Assembly (NCBI GenBank): GCA_963830065.1
Contig: CAWHLA010000008.1
Coordinates: forward strand, 124,001 to 188,000
Reading direction: 5' to 3'
Length of the DNA stretch: 64,000 nucleotides
From: JACCZR01 sp963830065
GTDB lineage: Bacteria > Actinomycetota > Thermoleophilia > Solirubrobacterales > Thermoleophilaceae
Positions 49,332 to 58,172 of this stretch are shown here, one piece after another. Within the stretch, counting starts at the first letter, position 1. Each line of letters starts with the position of its first letter. The position numbers and the translations under genes are program-made. A model generated the notes under the pieces. The model was not told the DNA's origin and searched no databases. It saw nothing but the letters and a program-made list of their open reading frames with translations.

Positions 49332-50507
49332 GTGACCTCTGCACGTCGATTCCTGCTGCTGGCCCTCGCAACCGTGGCCTGCGCTCTGATGCTCGCCCCG
49401 GCGGCGTCGGCGGCCCGCCGGTCGGTCCCGTTCGGCTGGATGGGCACCTCGGCGGACACCCGGCTGATCTCCACCAAGTCCTCACTGACCAGCGAGGGTC
49501 GGCGCATGACTCGAAGCGGCGTGGAGTCGATCCGGCCTGTGTTCAGCTGGCCAAGCCTCCAACCCTACGAGCGCCTGTCCGACGTGCCCGCCGCGCAGCG
49601 CTCGCGCTTCAAGGTGGTCGACGGGATCCCGACCGACTTCACTCACACCGACGAAGTGGTGCGCCGCGCCGCGCTCCAGAACCTGTCCGTGCTCCCGGTC
49701 GTGACCCACACGCCACGTTGGGCTGCCTACGCCCCCCAGCGAGGCGAGTCCAGCCCTCCACGGGATACGTTCGAGTACGCCCGGTATCTGCGCGCCTTGG
49801 TGTCACGATACGGAGCCAGCGGAGACTTCTGGGCCGCCAATCCCACCATCCCGCGGCGTCCGCTACGTCACTGGCAGATCTGGAACGAGCCGCACATCGG
49901 CAACCAGTGGGCCAAGCAGCCGTACGTGACGGAGTACGTCCAGATGCTGCGGCAGTCCCGGGCCGCAGCGCGCTCGGTGGACGGCGGTGCGCGCATAGTC
50001 CTGGCCGGGCTCGCCAACCGCAACTGGATCGAACTGGCCCGGATCATCCGCGCTGGCGGCGGACGCTCGTTCGATATCGCGGCCGCGCACATCTACACCC
50101 GTAAGCCTTCGAACCTCCTGATCGTGCTGCGCCGGTTTCGGCGGGTGTTGGTACGCGCGGGCTATCGCCGCAAACCGGTCTGGCTCACGGAGTTCGGCTG
50201 GGCTTCGCGTCGAGGCCGACGGGGTGCGGTTCCGTGGGAAGTCAGCGACCGAACTGCGGCGAAGTACACCGGAGAGGCCTTCCGCCTTCTCGCTCGCAAG
50301 CGGCGCGCCTTGCGGCTCGGACGCGCATATTGGTACACCTGGCTGAGCGAGGACAGTTCGCCGTCGATGTGGGAGAAGCGCACCGGTCTCCGCCGGGTTC
50401 GCGGAGGCGGTCGAATCGAGAACAAGCGGCCCTTGGGCGCCTATGTACGCATGGCCCGCAAACTCGAGGGCTGTCGGAAGCGCTGGTCGAGCACGCGCTG
50501 CCGCTAG
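49332..50507 (+). CDS. Secreted clan GH-A glycoside hydrolase (GH39/GH5-like)
   Basis: A 391-residue secreted protein: signal peptide RRFLLLALATVACALMLAPA with cleavage near ASAA. The TIM barrel shows the acid/base Glu in RHWQIWNEPHIGNQW and the nucleophile Glu in KPVWLTEFGWAS. The C-terminus is basic. It hydrolyses an unknown polysaccharide glycosidic bond outside the cell, perhaps of its own envelope, because glycosyltransferases and an LPXTG protein follow. The start GTG 49332 is chosen to give the signal peptide. Confidence 0.82.
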   Translation: MTSARRFLLLALATVACALMLAPAASAARRSVPFGWMGTSADTRLISTKSSLTSEGRRMTRSGVESIRPVFSWPSLQPYERLSDVPAAQRSRFKVVDGIPTDFTHTDEVVRRAALQNLSVLPVVTHTPRWAAYAPQRGESSPPRDTFEYARYLRALVSRYGASGDFWAANPTIPRRPLRHWQIWNEPHIGNQWAKQPYVTEYVQMLRQSRAAARSVDGGARIVLAGLANRNWIELARIIRAGGGRSFDIAAAHIYTRKPSNLLIVLRRFRRVLVRAGYRRKPVWLTEFGWASRRGRRGAVPWEVSDRTAAKYTGEAFRLLARKRRALRLGRAYWYTWLSEDSSPSMWEKRTGLRRVRGGGRIENKRPLGAYVRMARKLEGCRKRWSSTRCR

Positions 50508-51559
50508 TGCCCGTCGAGGATCCGGTCGAGTAGGCGGTCCACCTTCTCGGCGGTCTGCTGCCAGGAGAACGCGCGGGCGCGGCTGAGGCCTCGCCGGCGC
50601 CGATCTGACCGCACGGTCTGGTTGGTCGCCGCATCGAGAACCGCCTCGGCAAACCCATCACGATCATCCGGGTCGACGAGCGATGCTGCATCGCCGCAGG
50701 TCTCGGGGAGGGCGGTCGCATCGGCCGCTACCAGTGGCACACCACTGGCCATCGCTTCTAGGCAGGGGAGGCCAAAACCTTCGTAGCGAGAGGGCAGAAC
50801 GACGGTCCGCGCGCCCGCGTAAAGGCCCGGCAGCAGCGCCTCCTCCACGTACCCCAGGGGTCTGCCGGGGGGCGTCGGCCCGGCACGCATGTAGTCGCGC
50901 CCCGTCCCGGCAATGACGAGCTCGAGGCCTTCAGACCGCAGCCTGCGCTCCGCGATGTCGAGTGCCCCGAGGTTTTTCCGGGCTAAGAAGCTGCCCACCA
51001 CGAGGACGTATGGACGGGCCAGCCCGAGGGCCGCCGCGGCTCGTTTCGAGTCTGCATCGGGCCGGAACCGCTCGTCCACCCCAAGGGGAACCACCGCGAT
51101 CCGCTCGGGGTCCGCTCCCAGAATCTCGACCAGCTCTTCACGGCCGAACTCGGACGCGGTCAGGATCAGTCGCGCGCTCTGTGCGAGTCGGGGAAGGGAG
51201 AACTTCTGCCAGCTGGTGAAGGTCCGGCCGTACCACTCCGGGTGACGGACGGCGGCGGCGTCGAATATCCCGATCACGTTGTGGCGCGATGCCAACGGCG
51301 CCGCGTTTGCCGGCGAGATCAGGGCCCCGAAGCGCCGGGCGGCCAGGGGCAACAGGGCCTGCTCCCACGCGTGACCAGCTCGATGTGCCAGCGCCGTGGG
51401 CGGGCGCATCACCCGATAGCGCTCGGGCCGCAACAGCGGGAGGCGGACAGCCAGCTCTCGCGTTACCCGCTCGACCCCGCCAATCCGAGCGCGGATCGCT
51501 GCGCGCGAGTTTAGGGCGACCCTTCGTTCGTCGCCTCGCCTTACAGCCGAACGGCTCAG
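50504..51559 (-). CDS. GT4-family glycosyltransferase (probable CTG start)
   Basis: A glycosyltransferase with C-terminal GT4 signs: YVLVVGSFLARKNLGALDIA, VVLPSRYEGFGLPCLEAMAS, GVPLVAADATALPE. The first canonical start codon is TTG 51433, but the frame upstream encodes VALNSRAAIRARIGGVERVT and RELAVRLP, the usual N-terminal strand and GG-x-x-R-x3-E-L loop of this family. The only NTG codon before it is CTG 51559, in a CTGA overlap with the LPXTG gene stop, with GGAGG 12 bases upstream. Sugar and acceptor unknown. The stop overlaps the glycoside hydrolase stop by four bases. Confidence 0.8.
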   Translation of the reverse strand: MSRSAVRRGDERRVALNSRAAIRARIGGVERVTRELAVRLPLLRPERYRVMRPPTALAHRAGHAWEQALLPLAARRFGALISPANAAPLASRHNVIGIFDAAAVRHPEWYGRTFTSWQKFSLPRLAQSARLILTASEFGREELVEILGADPERIAVVPLGVDERFRPDADSKRAAAALGLARPYVLVVGSFLARKNLGALDIAERRLRSEGLELVIAGTGRDYMRAGPTPPGRPLGYVEEALLPGLYAGARTVVLPSRYEGFGLPCLEAMASGVPLVAADATALPETCGDAASLVDPDDRDGFAEAVLDAATNQTVRSDRRRRGLSRARAFSWQQTAEKVDRLLDRILDGH

Positions 51560-52044
51560 CCGGCGGGTGGACCTCCGCGGCGGGCGGCCCGCTTCACGGG
51601 CGAACTGGGCGGAACGTTCGGAGCCCGTCCGGCGTATGGGTCGGGGGCGGGGTCGCGGCTCACCACCCTCAAGAAGCGCCCACCGAGTGTCAGCAGCAGC
51701 CCCGTGAAGGCGAGGGGAGCCAGCGGCAACCCGGTGCTCGGCAACGACCCCCCCGAGGAGCGCTTGCCATTCCCGCCCGACGACGTGGAATCCGACGACG
51801 TGGAATCCGAGCTCGTGTCCGCCGTGTCGTTGGTCGACCCTCCGGCCGACCCCGAACCGTCCGAGCCGCTCGAGGCCGAACCCGACCCGCCTCCGGAATT
51901 GCCCCCGGAGGATCCCGATCCCGACTGAGGAGTACTCGGCACCGGGTCGGTGTACTGCTGGTCACCTGCGCTTTGTGCGAACGCCGCAGCGGGGAACGCG
52001 ACGAGGGCCAACGCGCAAATTAGGGCCAGGCGACGGATCTGCAT
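51556..52044 (-). CDS. Secreted LPXTG-motif surface protein
   Basis: A 162-residue protein: signal peptide RRLALICALALVAFPAAAFA, then a Ser/Gly/Asp/Thr-rich region of about 70 residues without fold (SGSGSSGGNSGGGSGSASSG and DSTSSDSTSSGG), then LPSTG, the membrane stretch LPLAPLAFTGLLLTLGG and an unusually long basic tail (about 40 residues). The LPXTG order suggests covalent attachment to the wall by a sortase; no sortase gene is in the window. ATG 52044 gives the signal peptide. Located between two glycosyltransferase genes. Confidence 0.75.
   Translation of the reverse strand: MQIRRLALICALALVAFPAAAFAQSAGDQQYTDPVPSTPQSGSGSSGGNSGGGSGSASSGSDGSGSAGGSTNDTADTSSDSTSSDSTSSGGNGKRSSGGSLPSTGLPLAPLAFTGLLLTLGGRFLRVVSRDPAPDPYAGRAPNVPPSSPVKRAARRGGPPAG
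51779..51808. repeat. 15-bp tandem repeat, two copies
   Basis: GACGACGTGGAATCC occurs twice in exact tandem. On the minus strand it encodes the duplicated D-S-T-S-S unit of the LPXTG protein. Length divisible by three, so copy-number change keeps the frame. Confidence 0.85.
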
Positions 52045-52127
52045 AGCGGGAATTTCTAGCAGTCGGGGCAGGTGTCCTCCCCACCTCCCCCAAACCACGC
52101 CGCGAGGGTTCGTATGCTTCGACCCTC

Positions 52128-53309
52128 ATGGAGGGAGTTACTTCTGGGCGGGTAGCCCTTGTTCACGACTTCCTTCTTGACATGCGCGGAGCCGAGCGGG
52201 TCTTCCGCGCGATCTGCGATCTCTACCCCGACGCGGACGTTTTCACGGCGGTCTACGACGAGGCCGGCACCGAGGGCCGCTTCGCCGACCGCAACGTCCA
52301 CACCAGCTTCCTCCAGAAGACGCGCCCCAGCGCGAGGACCTTCCGCGCGCTGCTGCCCTTCTACCCGGCGGCGATCGAGTCGTTCGACCTGGCGGGCTAC
52401 GACCTCGTCCTGTCCAGCTCGAGCGCCTGGGCGCACGCGGTGCTCCCGCCGGAGGGAGCCGTCCACGTCTCCTATTGCTACAACCCGTTTCGCTACGCCT
52501 GGAACGACCGCGACCGGACGCTGGCCTCCCGTCGCGAGCCCATCAGCCGCGCGATCCTCGCGGGGCTGTTCCGGCGGTGGCGCCAGTGGGACTGGATCGC
52601 CGCCCAGCGCGTCGACCGCTACCTGGCGATCTCGAGGACCACCAAGGCCCGCATCGGGTCCTACTTCGGCCGCGACGCCACCGTGGTCCACCCGCCGGTG
52701 CAGACCACCCGCTTCGAACCCGGACCGGTGCGCGACTACTACCTCGTGCTCTCCGAGCTGATGCCGCACAAGCACATCGAGGACGCCGTGCGCGCCTTCA
52801 ACCGGCTGCGCAAGCCGCTGGTAGTGGTTGGGGACGGTCCCGATGGCCGGCACCTGAGGCGGCTCGCCGGGCCGACGATCACCTTTACCGGACGCATCGG
52901 AGACCCCCAGGCGGCACGCCTGCTTCAGGGCTGTCGAGCCCTGGTGGTGACGGCGGCCGAGGAGTTCGGCATCGCCGCCGTCGAGGCCCAGGCCGCCGGG
53001 CGCCCGGTGATCTCGGTCCGGCGTGGCGGTGCGCTCGAGACCGTGAAGGAGGGCGTGACCGGTGCTTTCTGGGAGGGCGGCCCCGACGACCTGGCCGCGA
53101 CGGTCGCCGCCTTCGACCACGGAGCTGTCGACCCACAGGAGTGCGTGGCGAACGCGCAGCGCTTCAGCGAGGACGTCTTTGCCCGTGCGCTGCCGCGTGA
53201 GGTCGCCGCCGCGCGCTCGGGCACCCGCGAGCAGCGCGAGGCAGTGCGAATCGCGCGGCGAGAGCACCAGCGCACTCCGCGCCGCGGCTTGACCGGCCCG
53301 CTCGGCTAG
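52128..53309 (+). CDS. GT4-family glycosyltransferase (WbaZ-like)
   Basis: A 393-residue glycosyltransferase. N-terminal domain: RVALVHDFLLDMRGAERVFR, HVSYCYNPFRYAWNDRD, DRYLAISRTTKARIG. C-terminal nucleotide-sugar domain: YYLVLSELMPHKHIEDAVRA, FTGRIGD, VTAAEEFGIAAVEAQAAGRP. It resembles mannosyltransferases of O-antigen or exopolysaccharide clusters. TATGCT ends 9 bases before the ATG. With the opposite GT4 gene and the GT-C protein at 4.5 kb it points to envelope glycan assembly. Confidence 0.88.
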   Translation: MEGVTSGRVALVHDFLLDMRGAERVFRAICDLYPDADVFTAVYDEAGTEGRFADRNVHTSFLQKTRPSARTFRALLPFYPAAIESFDLAGYDLVLSSSSAWAHAVLPPEGAVHVSYCYNPFRYAWNDRDRTLASRREPISRAILAGLFRRWRQWDWIAAQRVDRYLAISRTTKARIGSYFGRDATVVHPPVQTTRFEPGPVRDYYLVLSELMPHKHIEDAVRAFNRLRKPLVVVGDGPDGRHLRRLAGPTITFTGRIGDPQAARLLQGCRALVVTAAEEFGIAAVEAQAAGRPVISVRRGGALETVKEGVTGAFWEGGPDDLAATVAAFDHGAVDPQECVANAQRFSEDVFARALPREVAAARSGTREQREAVRIARREHQRTPRRGLTGPLG

Positions 53310-53334
53310 ACCCCCGGGTACTCTCTCCTACGGG

Positions 53335-55824
53335 ATGAGGGGTCTGCTGGTGTGTGCCTTGGTTGCGGTCGCGCTGGCGAGCTCGGCGACGCCTGCCTCC
53401 GCGAGCCTCTCGACGCTGCTGACCAACACCACCTGCGTCCAGAAGGACGCGCGGGACAACGACACGGGGAACGGCACGACGCTGCCGTTCAAGCTGTGCG
53501 ACGACGGCGTGCCCTCCGCCGCAGGCGGCACCACGCCCAACCTGACCGCGCAGAGCGCGGTGGAGGTGCCGAGCGCCTACAACGGGATCACCGGGCTGCC
53601 GGCCGCCAACACCGGCGAGACGGTCCCGGGCGAGAACCCGGCCAACAACACAGTCGCGCTCGACGTCGACGTGTCGCTGCCCACCCCGGGGGCCTCTCCC
53701 CCGACCGGCGACAAGTACCCGGTCGTGGTGATGATGCACGGCTGCTGCTCGGGCAGCAAGGCGAGCTGGGAGGGCACCACCATCGATCCCGGCGGAGCCG
53801 AGAACTGGCACTACAACAACGCCTGGTTCGCGTCCCGCGGCTACATCGTCGTGAACTACACCGCCCGCGGCTTCGTGGACGGGAGCAACCACGGCTCGAC
53901 CGGCCAGACCCAGCTCGACTCGGCGAAGTACGAGATCAACGACTACCAGCACCTGGCGGGCCAGCTGGCCGACACGGGCGACCTCGACCCCGGCGCCGGG
54001 GTGGTGAAGGCCGACCCGCAGAGGGTCGTGCCCACCGGCGGCTCCTACGGCGGCGGCTTCACCTGGCTGGCGCTCACCGACCCGACCTGGAACAGCCCGG
54101 GCGCCTCGACCCCGATGAAGGTCGTGGCCGCCGCGACCAAGTACGGCTGGACGAACCTGGTCGAGTCGCTGGTGCCGCGCGGCGACGACCGCCGCGACGC
54201 GCTGCCCGAGACGAATCCCAACACGGTCAAGAGCCAGCTGGCCACTACGCCGGGCTTTCCCAAGCAGAGCATCAACGCCGCTCTCTACGCCTCAGGCAAG
54301 ACGGGGGTTCCCCCGGGCACCTCGCATACGACCTTCGCGGCGGACATCGACGAGGCCCAGGCCTGCCTGACCGCCCCGCCGGACCCGGGCCCGCCCAACC
54401 CGCTGTGCGCGAACACCCTCGCCACCACGCTGCCGCGGTTCATCGACGAGCGCTCGGCCTACTTCCAGCAGAGCTTCTTCACCGGGCTGGCGAACAACAC
54501 CATCGCCGACGTGCCGGTGTTCAGCGCGGGCACCTTCACCGACAAGCTGTTCCCCGCCGCCGAGCACCGGCGCATGGTCGAGCGGCTCAAGTCCACCAAC
54601 GCGAACTATCCGGTCCAGGAGTACTACGGCGACTACAACCACTTCGTCCAGACCAAGCGCAAGGAGTTCGCCGACGTCTGCGGCACCGACCACCACGTCT
54701 GCACCTTCGGCGACTACCCCAGCGGGAACCTCAACGCCAACCCGCCCACTCGGAGCCTCGAGCCCGGTGTCACCTCACGGCTGAACCGGTTCATCGATCA
54801 CTACGCGAAGCCGCCCGCGAACCCGAGCCAGGTGGCGCCGTCGTTCGACGTCACCGGAGCGCTCCAGGTGTGCCCAGATAATGCAGCGTCGCTGCGACGC
54901 CAGGGCGACGAGCCTGGGCCGCGGTTCACGGCCCCCTCCTTCGCCCGGCTCGCCCCAAACCACCTGAGGGTGTCCGCGACCGGCACGCAAACGACCACCA
55001 ACCCAGCGGGCGATCCGCACGCTGTGACCTCCGACCCGGTCGGCAACCTCGCCAGCAACAACGGGGCGTGCCCCACCGAGAGCAGCCCGGCCGGTGCGGG
55101 CGTCGCCACCTACGACTCGCGGGCCCTGCCTCGGGACTACACGATGCTCGGCCAAACGCGTTTGACAGTCGCGCACACGGGCACCGGCTCGCCCAAGCAG
55201 CTGAACGCGCGGCTCTACGACGTGTTCCCCGACGGCAAGCAGGTGATGGTCGACAGGGGTGTCAGGCGCATCACCAGCGCGACCGGCCCCACTACGTTCG
55301 ACCTACACGGAGCAGGATGGCGCTTCGCGGCCGGGCACAGACTTCGCATCGAGGTGGCCCAGGACGACGCCCCCTACATCAAGCGCTCGTCGGTCGCTTC
55401 GTCGCTCACACTCTCCGGGGTCACGCTCGACGTGCCCGTGCGCGAGGGCTCGACCCAAACGGCGGGCTCGCCCTCGGGCGGCGGCGGCTCAGGCGCCGGC
55501 GGCGGGTCCGGGTTGGGCTCCTCGGGCAGCCTGCCTCCCTGCGCCTCCTCCCTGAGCGCCACGCGCCGCCTCGACCTGTCCCGCCGCAAGCGGATGCGGG
55601 TGCGTGTCGGCCTGCGACGGCGCTCGCGCATCGCCGCCGTGGTGCGCCGCCGAGGGCGCCGGCGCTGGGCGCGGACCTCGCTGCGCAAGAACGCCGGGCG
55701 CCCGCTGATCACGCTCCGCGTGAGCCGCCGCGCCCGGCCCGGCCGGTACCGCCTGAAGGTCCGCATCTCCTGCGCCGGGCACAGTCCCCAGACGGTCTTC
55801 CGCCGCGTCAAGTTCGTTCGGTGA
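53335..55824 (+). CDS. Secreted CocE/X-Pro dipeptidyl peptidase-like hydrolase with Arg-rich C-terminal module
   Basis: An 829-residue exported protein. Signal peptide ends ATPASAS. The alpha/beta hydrolase core has nucleophile PTGGSYGGGF, acid in SAGTFTDKLFPA and His in GDYNHF; a jelly-roll-like domain follows (about 560-700). A Gly/Ser linker joins a terminal module of about 100 residues: LPPCASSLSATRRLDLSRRK, many Arg, and RVSRRARPGRYRLKVRISCA. Two cysteines frame the module. It probably cleaves an ester or peptide bond outside the cell. TACTCT ends 10 bases before the ATG; coupled to the next gene. Confidence 0.82.
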   Translation: MRGLLVCALVAVALASSATPASASLSTLLTNTTCVQKDARDNDTGNGTTLPFKLCDDGVPSAAGGTTPNLTAQSAVEVPSAYNGITGLPAANTGETVPGENPANNTVALDVDVSLPTPGASPPTGDKYPVVVMMHGCCSGSKASWEGTTIDPGGAENWHYNNAWFASRGYIVVNYTARGFVDGSNHGSTGQTQLDSAKYEINDYQHLAGQLADTGDLDPGAGVVKADPQRVVPTGGSYGGGFTWLALTDPTWNSPGASTPMKVVAAATKYGWTNLVESLVPRGDDRRDALPETNPNTVKSQLATTPGFPKQSINAALYASGKTGVPPGTSHTTFAADIDEAQACLTAPPDPGPPNPLCANTLATTLPRFIDERSAYFQQSFFTGLANNTIADVPVFSAGTFTDKLFPAAEHRRMVERLKSTNANYPVQEYYGDYNHFVQTKRKEFADVCGTDHHVCTFGDYPSGNLNANPPTRSLEPGVTSRLNRFIDHYAKPPANPSQVAPSFDVTGALQVCPDNAASLRRQGDEPGPRFTAPSFARLAPNHLRVSATGTQTTTNPAGDPHAVTSDPVGNLASNNGACPTESSPAGAGVATYDSRALPRDYTMLGQTRLTVAHTGTGSPKQLNARLYDVFPDGKQVMVDRGVRRITSATGPTTFDLHGAGWRFAAGHRLRIEVAQDDAPYIKRSSVASSLTLSGVTLDVPVREGSTQTAGSPSGGGGSGAGGGSGLGSSGSLPPCASSLSATRRLDLSRRKRMRVRVGLRRRSRIAAVVRRRGRRRWARTSLRKNAGRPLITLRVSRRARPGRYRLKVRISCAGHSPQTVFRRVKFVR

Positions 55825-57542
55825 CGCGCACGCTCGTCGTCACCCTGGGCGTCGCCCTGCTCGGCCTCACGGGGGCCGCACCAGCGTTCGGAGCCTTCGC
55901 CGACGAGGAGGCGCGGAACTTCTCGAAGACCGAGGAGCGCGATCGTCTCCTGACCAAGACGCCGGCCTTCCAGTCGCGCCTCACCCAGGCCAACGCAGCC
56001 TCGCCCGGCGAGGTGGCGGCCATCCTGGCCGCCGATCCCGATCGGATCAGCCTCCAACAGAACCTGTGCGCGCAGCACATCGATGGCTGCGCGGGCGACG
56101 TGCGCTTCTACGACTGGGACAACATCCCCGGCAACGTCCGCACGCCAGTGCTCTGGACCGCGCGCAGCGGCGCCACGATCTCGGGCCACGTGTGGGAGGT
56201 GACCGGGGCCGGCGGCGCGCCCAAGCCCGGCGTCGTGATCACCAACGGATCGGTGCAAGCACCGGAGGAGCTCTACTGGCTGCAGGCCGCCGAGCTGGCC
56301 AAGGCCGGCTACGTGGTGCTGACCTGGGACCCCCAGACCCAGGGCCGCTCCGACCGTTCAGGGGAGCCTCCGACCGAGAACGAGAACGCGACGCCCCAGA
56401 GCATCGGAGCGTTCACCGACGGCACCCAGGATGCGCTGGACTTCTTCGAGTCGACCCCGTCGGCGCCCTTCGCCCCGCGCGACAGTCGCACCAACGCCGC
56501 CGTCAACCACAGCGCGAAGCAGGACAGCCGCGTCGCCGCGGGCAAGAACGCCGCCTTCAATCCCCTCCACGCCCGCTTGGACACGGCGCGCATCGGCCTG
56601 GCGGGCAACTCCCTGGGGGCACGCGCGGTGTCGGAGATCGGCTCCGTCGACAACCGCGTGGACGCGGTGGTGGCCTGGGACGCCCTGAGCGGCTCGTTCA
56701 CCCCGCGGGTGCCCGGGCTTGGGCTCTCTGGCGACTACGGCATCGGCGGGGGCTGTGCGGCCGGCGTCACGCCCACCCCGTGCACATCGCCACTGGACCC
56801 CCAAGCCGCAAACGCGGCCTCGCGCGGCTTCAGCGACGCCGACGTCCCCACCGGCCAGATCAACACCCGCGCGGGAACCCACTTCGAGTCCGCGTTGATC
56901 CCGAACACGGCCTTCCCGGCCACCCTGCGCGGGATTAACCAGTACGCGTGGTACACCGTGGCCTGGATGGACCGCTGGGTGAAGGGCGACAGCTCGGCGG
57001 ACGCCCGGCTACTCACCTCGCGCTGGCACCGCGACCTCACCGACTTCCAGGTTGACCCCGCCGGGCGCGGAAACCTGTTCTCGGCCAACCTCCGCTCGCG
57101 CTTCGACTTCCCGCGCGCCGACGGCTCGGGCCAGGTCCTGTGCGAGGACCTGCGGCAGGGCTGTGGGCTGCTGGTCAACGACACCCCTCCGCTGCCGAAC
57201 CCGTCCTCGGCCGGCGGGTCGGGCTCGGGGTCAGGCTCCTCGGCGGCCCTGCCGCCGTGCGCCTCCAGCCTGCGCGCCACGCGCCGGCTCGACCTCTCAC
57301 AGCGCAAGCGCATGCGCGTGCGCATCAAGCTCCGCCGCCGGTCTCGTATCGCGGCCGTGGTGCGCCGGCGCGGCCCCCGCCGGTGGGCGGTGACCTCGCG
57401 GCGCAAGGGCGCCGGCAGCGCGCTGATCACGCTCGGGGTGAGCAGGAAGGCCAAGCCGGGCCGCCACCGCCTGAAGGTGCGGATCGCCTGTGCGGGGTCG
57501 CGGTCACAAGTCGTGACCCGACGCGTGCGCTTTATTCGGTGA
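55821..57542 (+). CDS. Secreted alpha/beta hydrolase with Arg-rich C-terminal module
   Basis: A 573-residue exported protein. GTG 55821 overlaps the previous stop (GTGA) and gives a signal peptide ending PAFGA. The hydrolase domain includes VVITNGSVQAPEELYWLQAA, VVLTWDPQTQGRSD and the nucleophile GLAGNSLGARAV; the partner acid and His are not clear. After a Gly/Ser linker (about 465-480) it ends in the same Arg-rich module as the preceding protein (LPPCASSLRATRRLDLSQRK ... RHRLKVRIACAG). Substrate unknown. It overlaps the convergent cupin gene by eleven bases. Confidence 0.78.
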   Translation: MTRTLVVTLGVALLGLTGAAPAFGAFADEEARNFSKTEERDRLLTKTPAFQSRLTQANAASPGEVAAILAADPDRISLQQNLCAQHIDGCAGDVRFYDWDNIPGNVRTPVLWTARSGATISGHVWEVTGAGGAPKPGVVITNGSVQAPEELYWLQAAELAKAGYVVLTWDPQTQGRSDRSGEPPTENENATPQSIGAFTDGTQDALDFFESTPSAPFAPRDSRTNAAVNHSAKQDSRVAAGKNAAFNPLHARLDTARIGLAGNSLGARAVSEIGSVDNRVDAVVAWDALSGSFTPRVPGLGLSGDYGIGGGCAAGVTPTPCTSPLDPQAANAASRGFSDADVPTGQINTRAGTHFESALIPNTAFPATLRGINQYAWYTVAWMDRWVKGDSSADARLLTSRWHRDLTDFQVDPAGRGNLFSANLRSRFDFPRADGSGQVLCEDLRQGCGLLVNDTPPLPNPSSAGGSGSGSGSSAALPPCASSLRATRRLDLSQRKRMRVRIKLRRRSRIAAVVRRRGPRRWAVTSRRKGAGSALITLGVSRKAKPGRHRLKVRIACAGSRSQVVTRRVRFIR

Positions 57543-57882
57543 GGACGGTGTCCTCGTGCGAATAGGCCGGTGAGCAGGAGCAGAGCAGCACCAGCGGCCG
57601 GCTCTCGCTCCGATTCCACAGCTTGTGCTCGACCCCGGGCGGGATCGTCACGCAGTCGCCCGCGACCACGTCGAAGCGCTCCTCGCCAAGGCTCATCAGG
57701 CCTTCGCCGGCGGTGAACAGGTAGAGCTCCTCCGAGGTCCGGTGGAAGTGAGCGGCGGTGGCTCCGCTGGGCGGGACCGTCGCCTCGGCCAGGCTCTGCA
57801 CGTCGGTGTGGGCGTACTCGCGGATCTCCGAGCCGTCCAGCGTGGTGAACGCATCCAGCTCCCCGTAGCGAGCGAGGCGCAT
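57532..57882 (-). CDS. Cupin-domain protein
   Basis: A 116-residue single-domain cupin. First metal motif: ATAAHFHRTSEELYLFTAGEG; second: GDCVTIPPGVEHKLWN. The His and Glu positions for a divalent metal are intact. Function unknown: a small enzyme or a sugar/metal sensor. ATG 57882 shares a base with the clpS stop (TGATG). Confidence 0.85.
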   Translation of the reverse strand: MRLARYGELDAFTTLDGSEIREYAHTDVQSLAEATVPPSGATAAHFHRTSEELYLFTAGEGLMSLGEERFDVVAGDCVTIPPGVEHKLWNRSESRPLVLLCSCSPAYSHEDTVLTE

Positions 57883-58172
57883 CAGGCCCGCTCCAGGGGA
57901 GCCATGGTCAGGCCCGCTTCGTTGAGCTGCTCCCAGTAGAGCTCGGCCGGCTCCTTGGGGCCCGACCAGACGATGGCCTGGCCCGAGTTGTGGATCTTGT
58001 CCGCGATGGCGTACCCCTGGTCGAGAGAGATTCCCGGGATCACGCGGGCGAGCGCCGCCGCCACCCCGTCGAAGGTGTTGTGGTCGTCGTTCAGCACGAT
58101 CACGCGCCATTCCCCGCCCGTGCCCCCGCCCGGGTCCTCGACCCGCGGGACCTCGATCACCTCGGTGCTCAT
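57882..58172 (-). CDS. clpS: ATP-dependent Clp protease adaptor ClpS
   Basis: A 96-residue adaptor. The N-degron pocket region is in RVIVLNDDHNTFDGVAAALA, with helix VIPGISLDQGYAIADKIHN and SGQAIVWSGPKEPAELYWEQ. ClpS brings proteins with N-terminal Leu, Phe, Tyr or Trp to ClpA/ClpC-ClpP. No clp ATPase gene is adjacent. ATG 58172 overlaps the previous stop (ATGA) and forms one operon of MBL, clpS and cupin. Confidence 0.92.
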   Translation of the reverse strand: MSTEVIEVPRVEDPGGGTGGEWRVIVLNDDHNTFDGVAAALARVIPGISLDQGYAIADKIHNSGQAIVWSGPKEPAELYWEQLNEAGLTMAPLERA

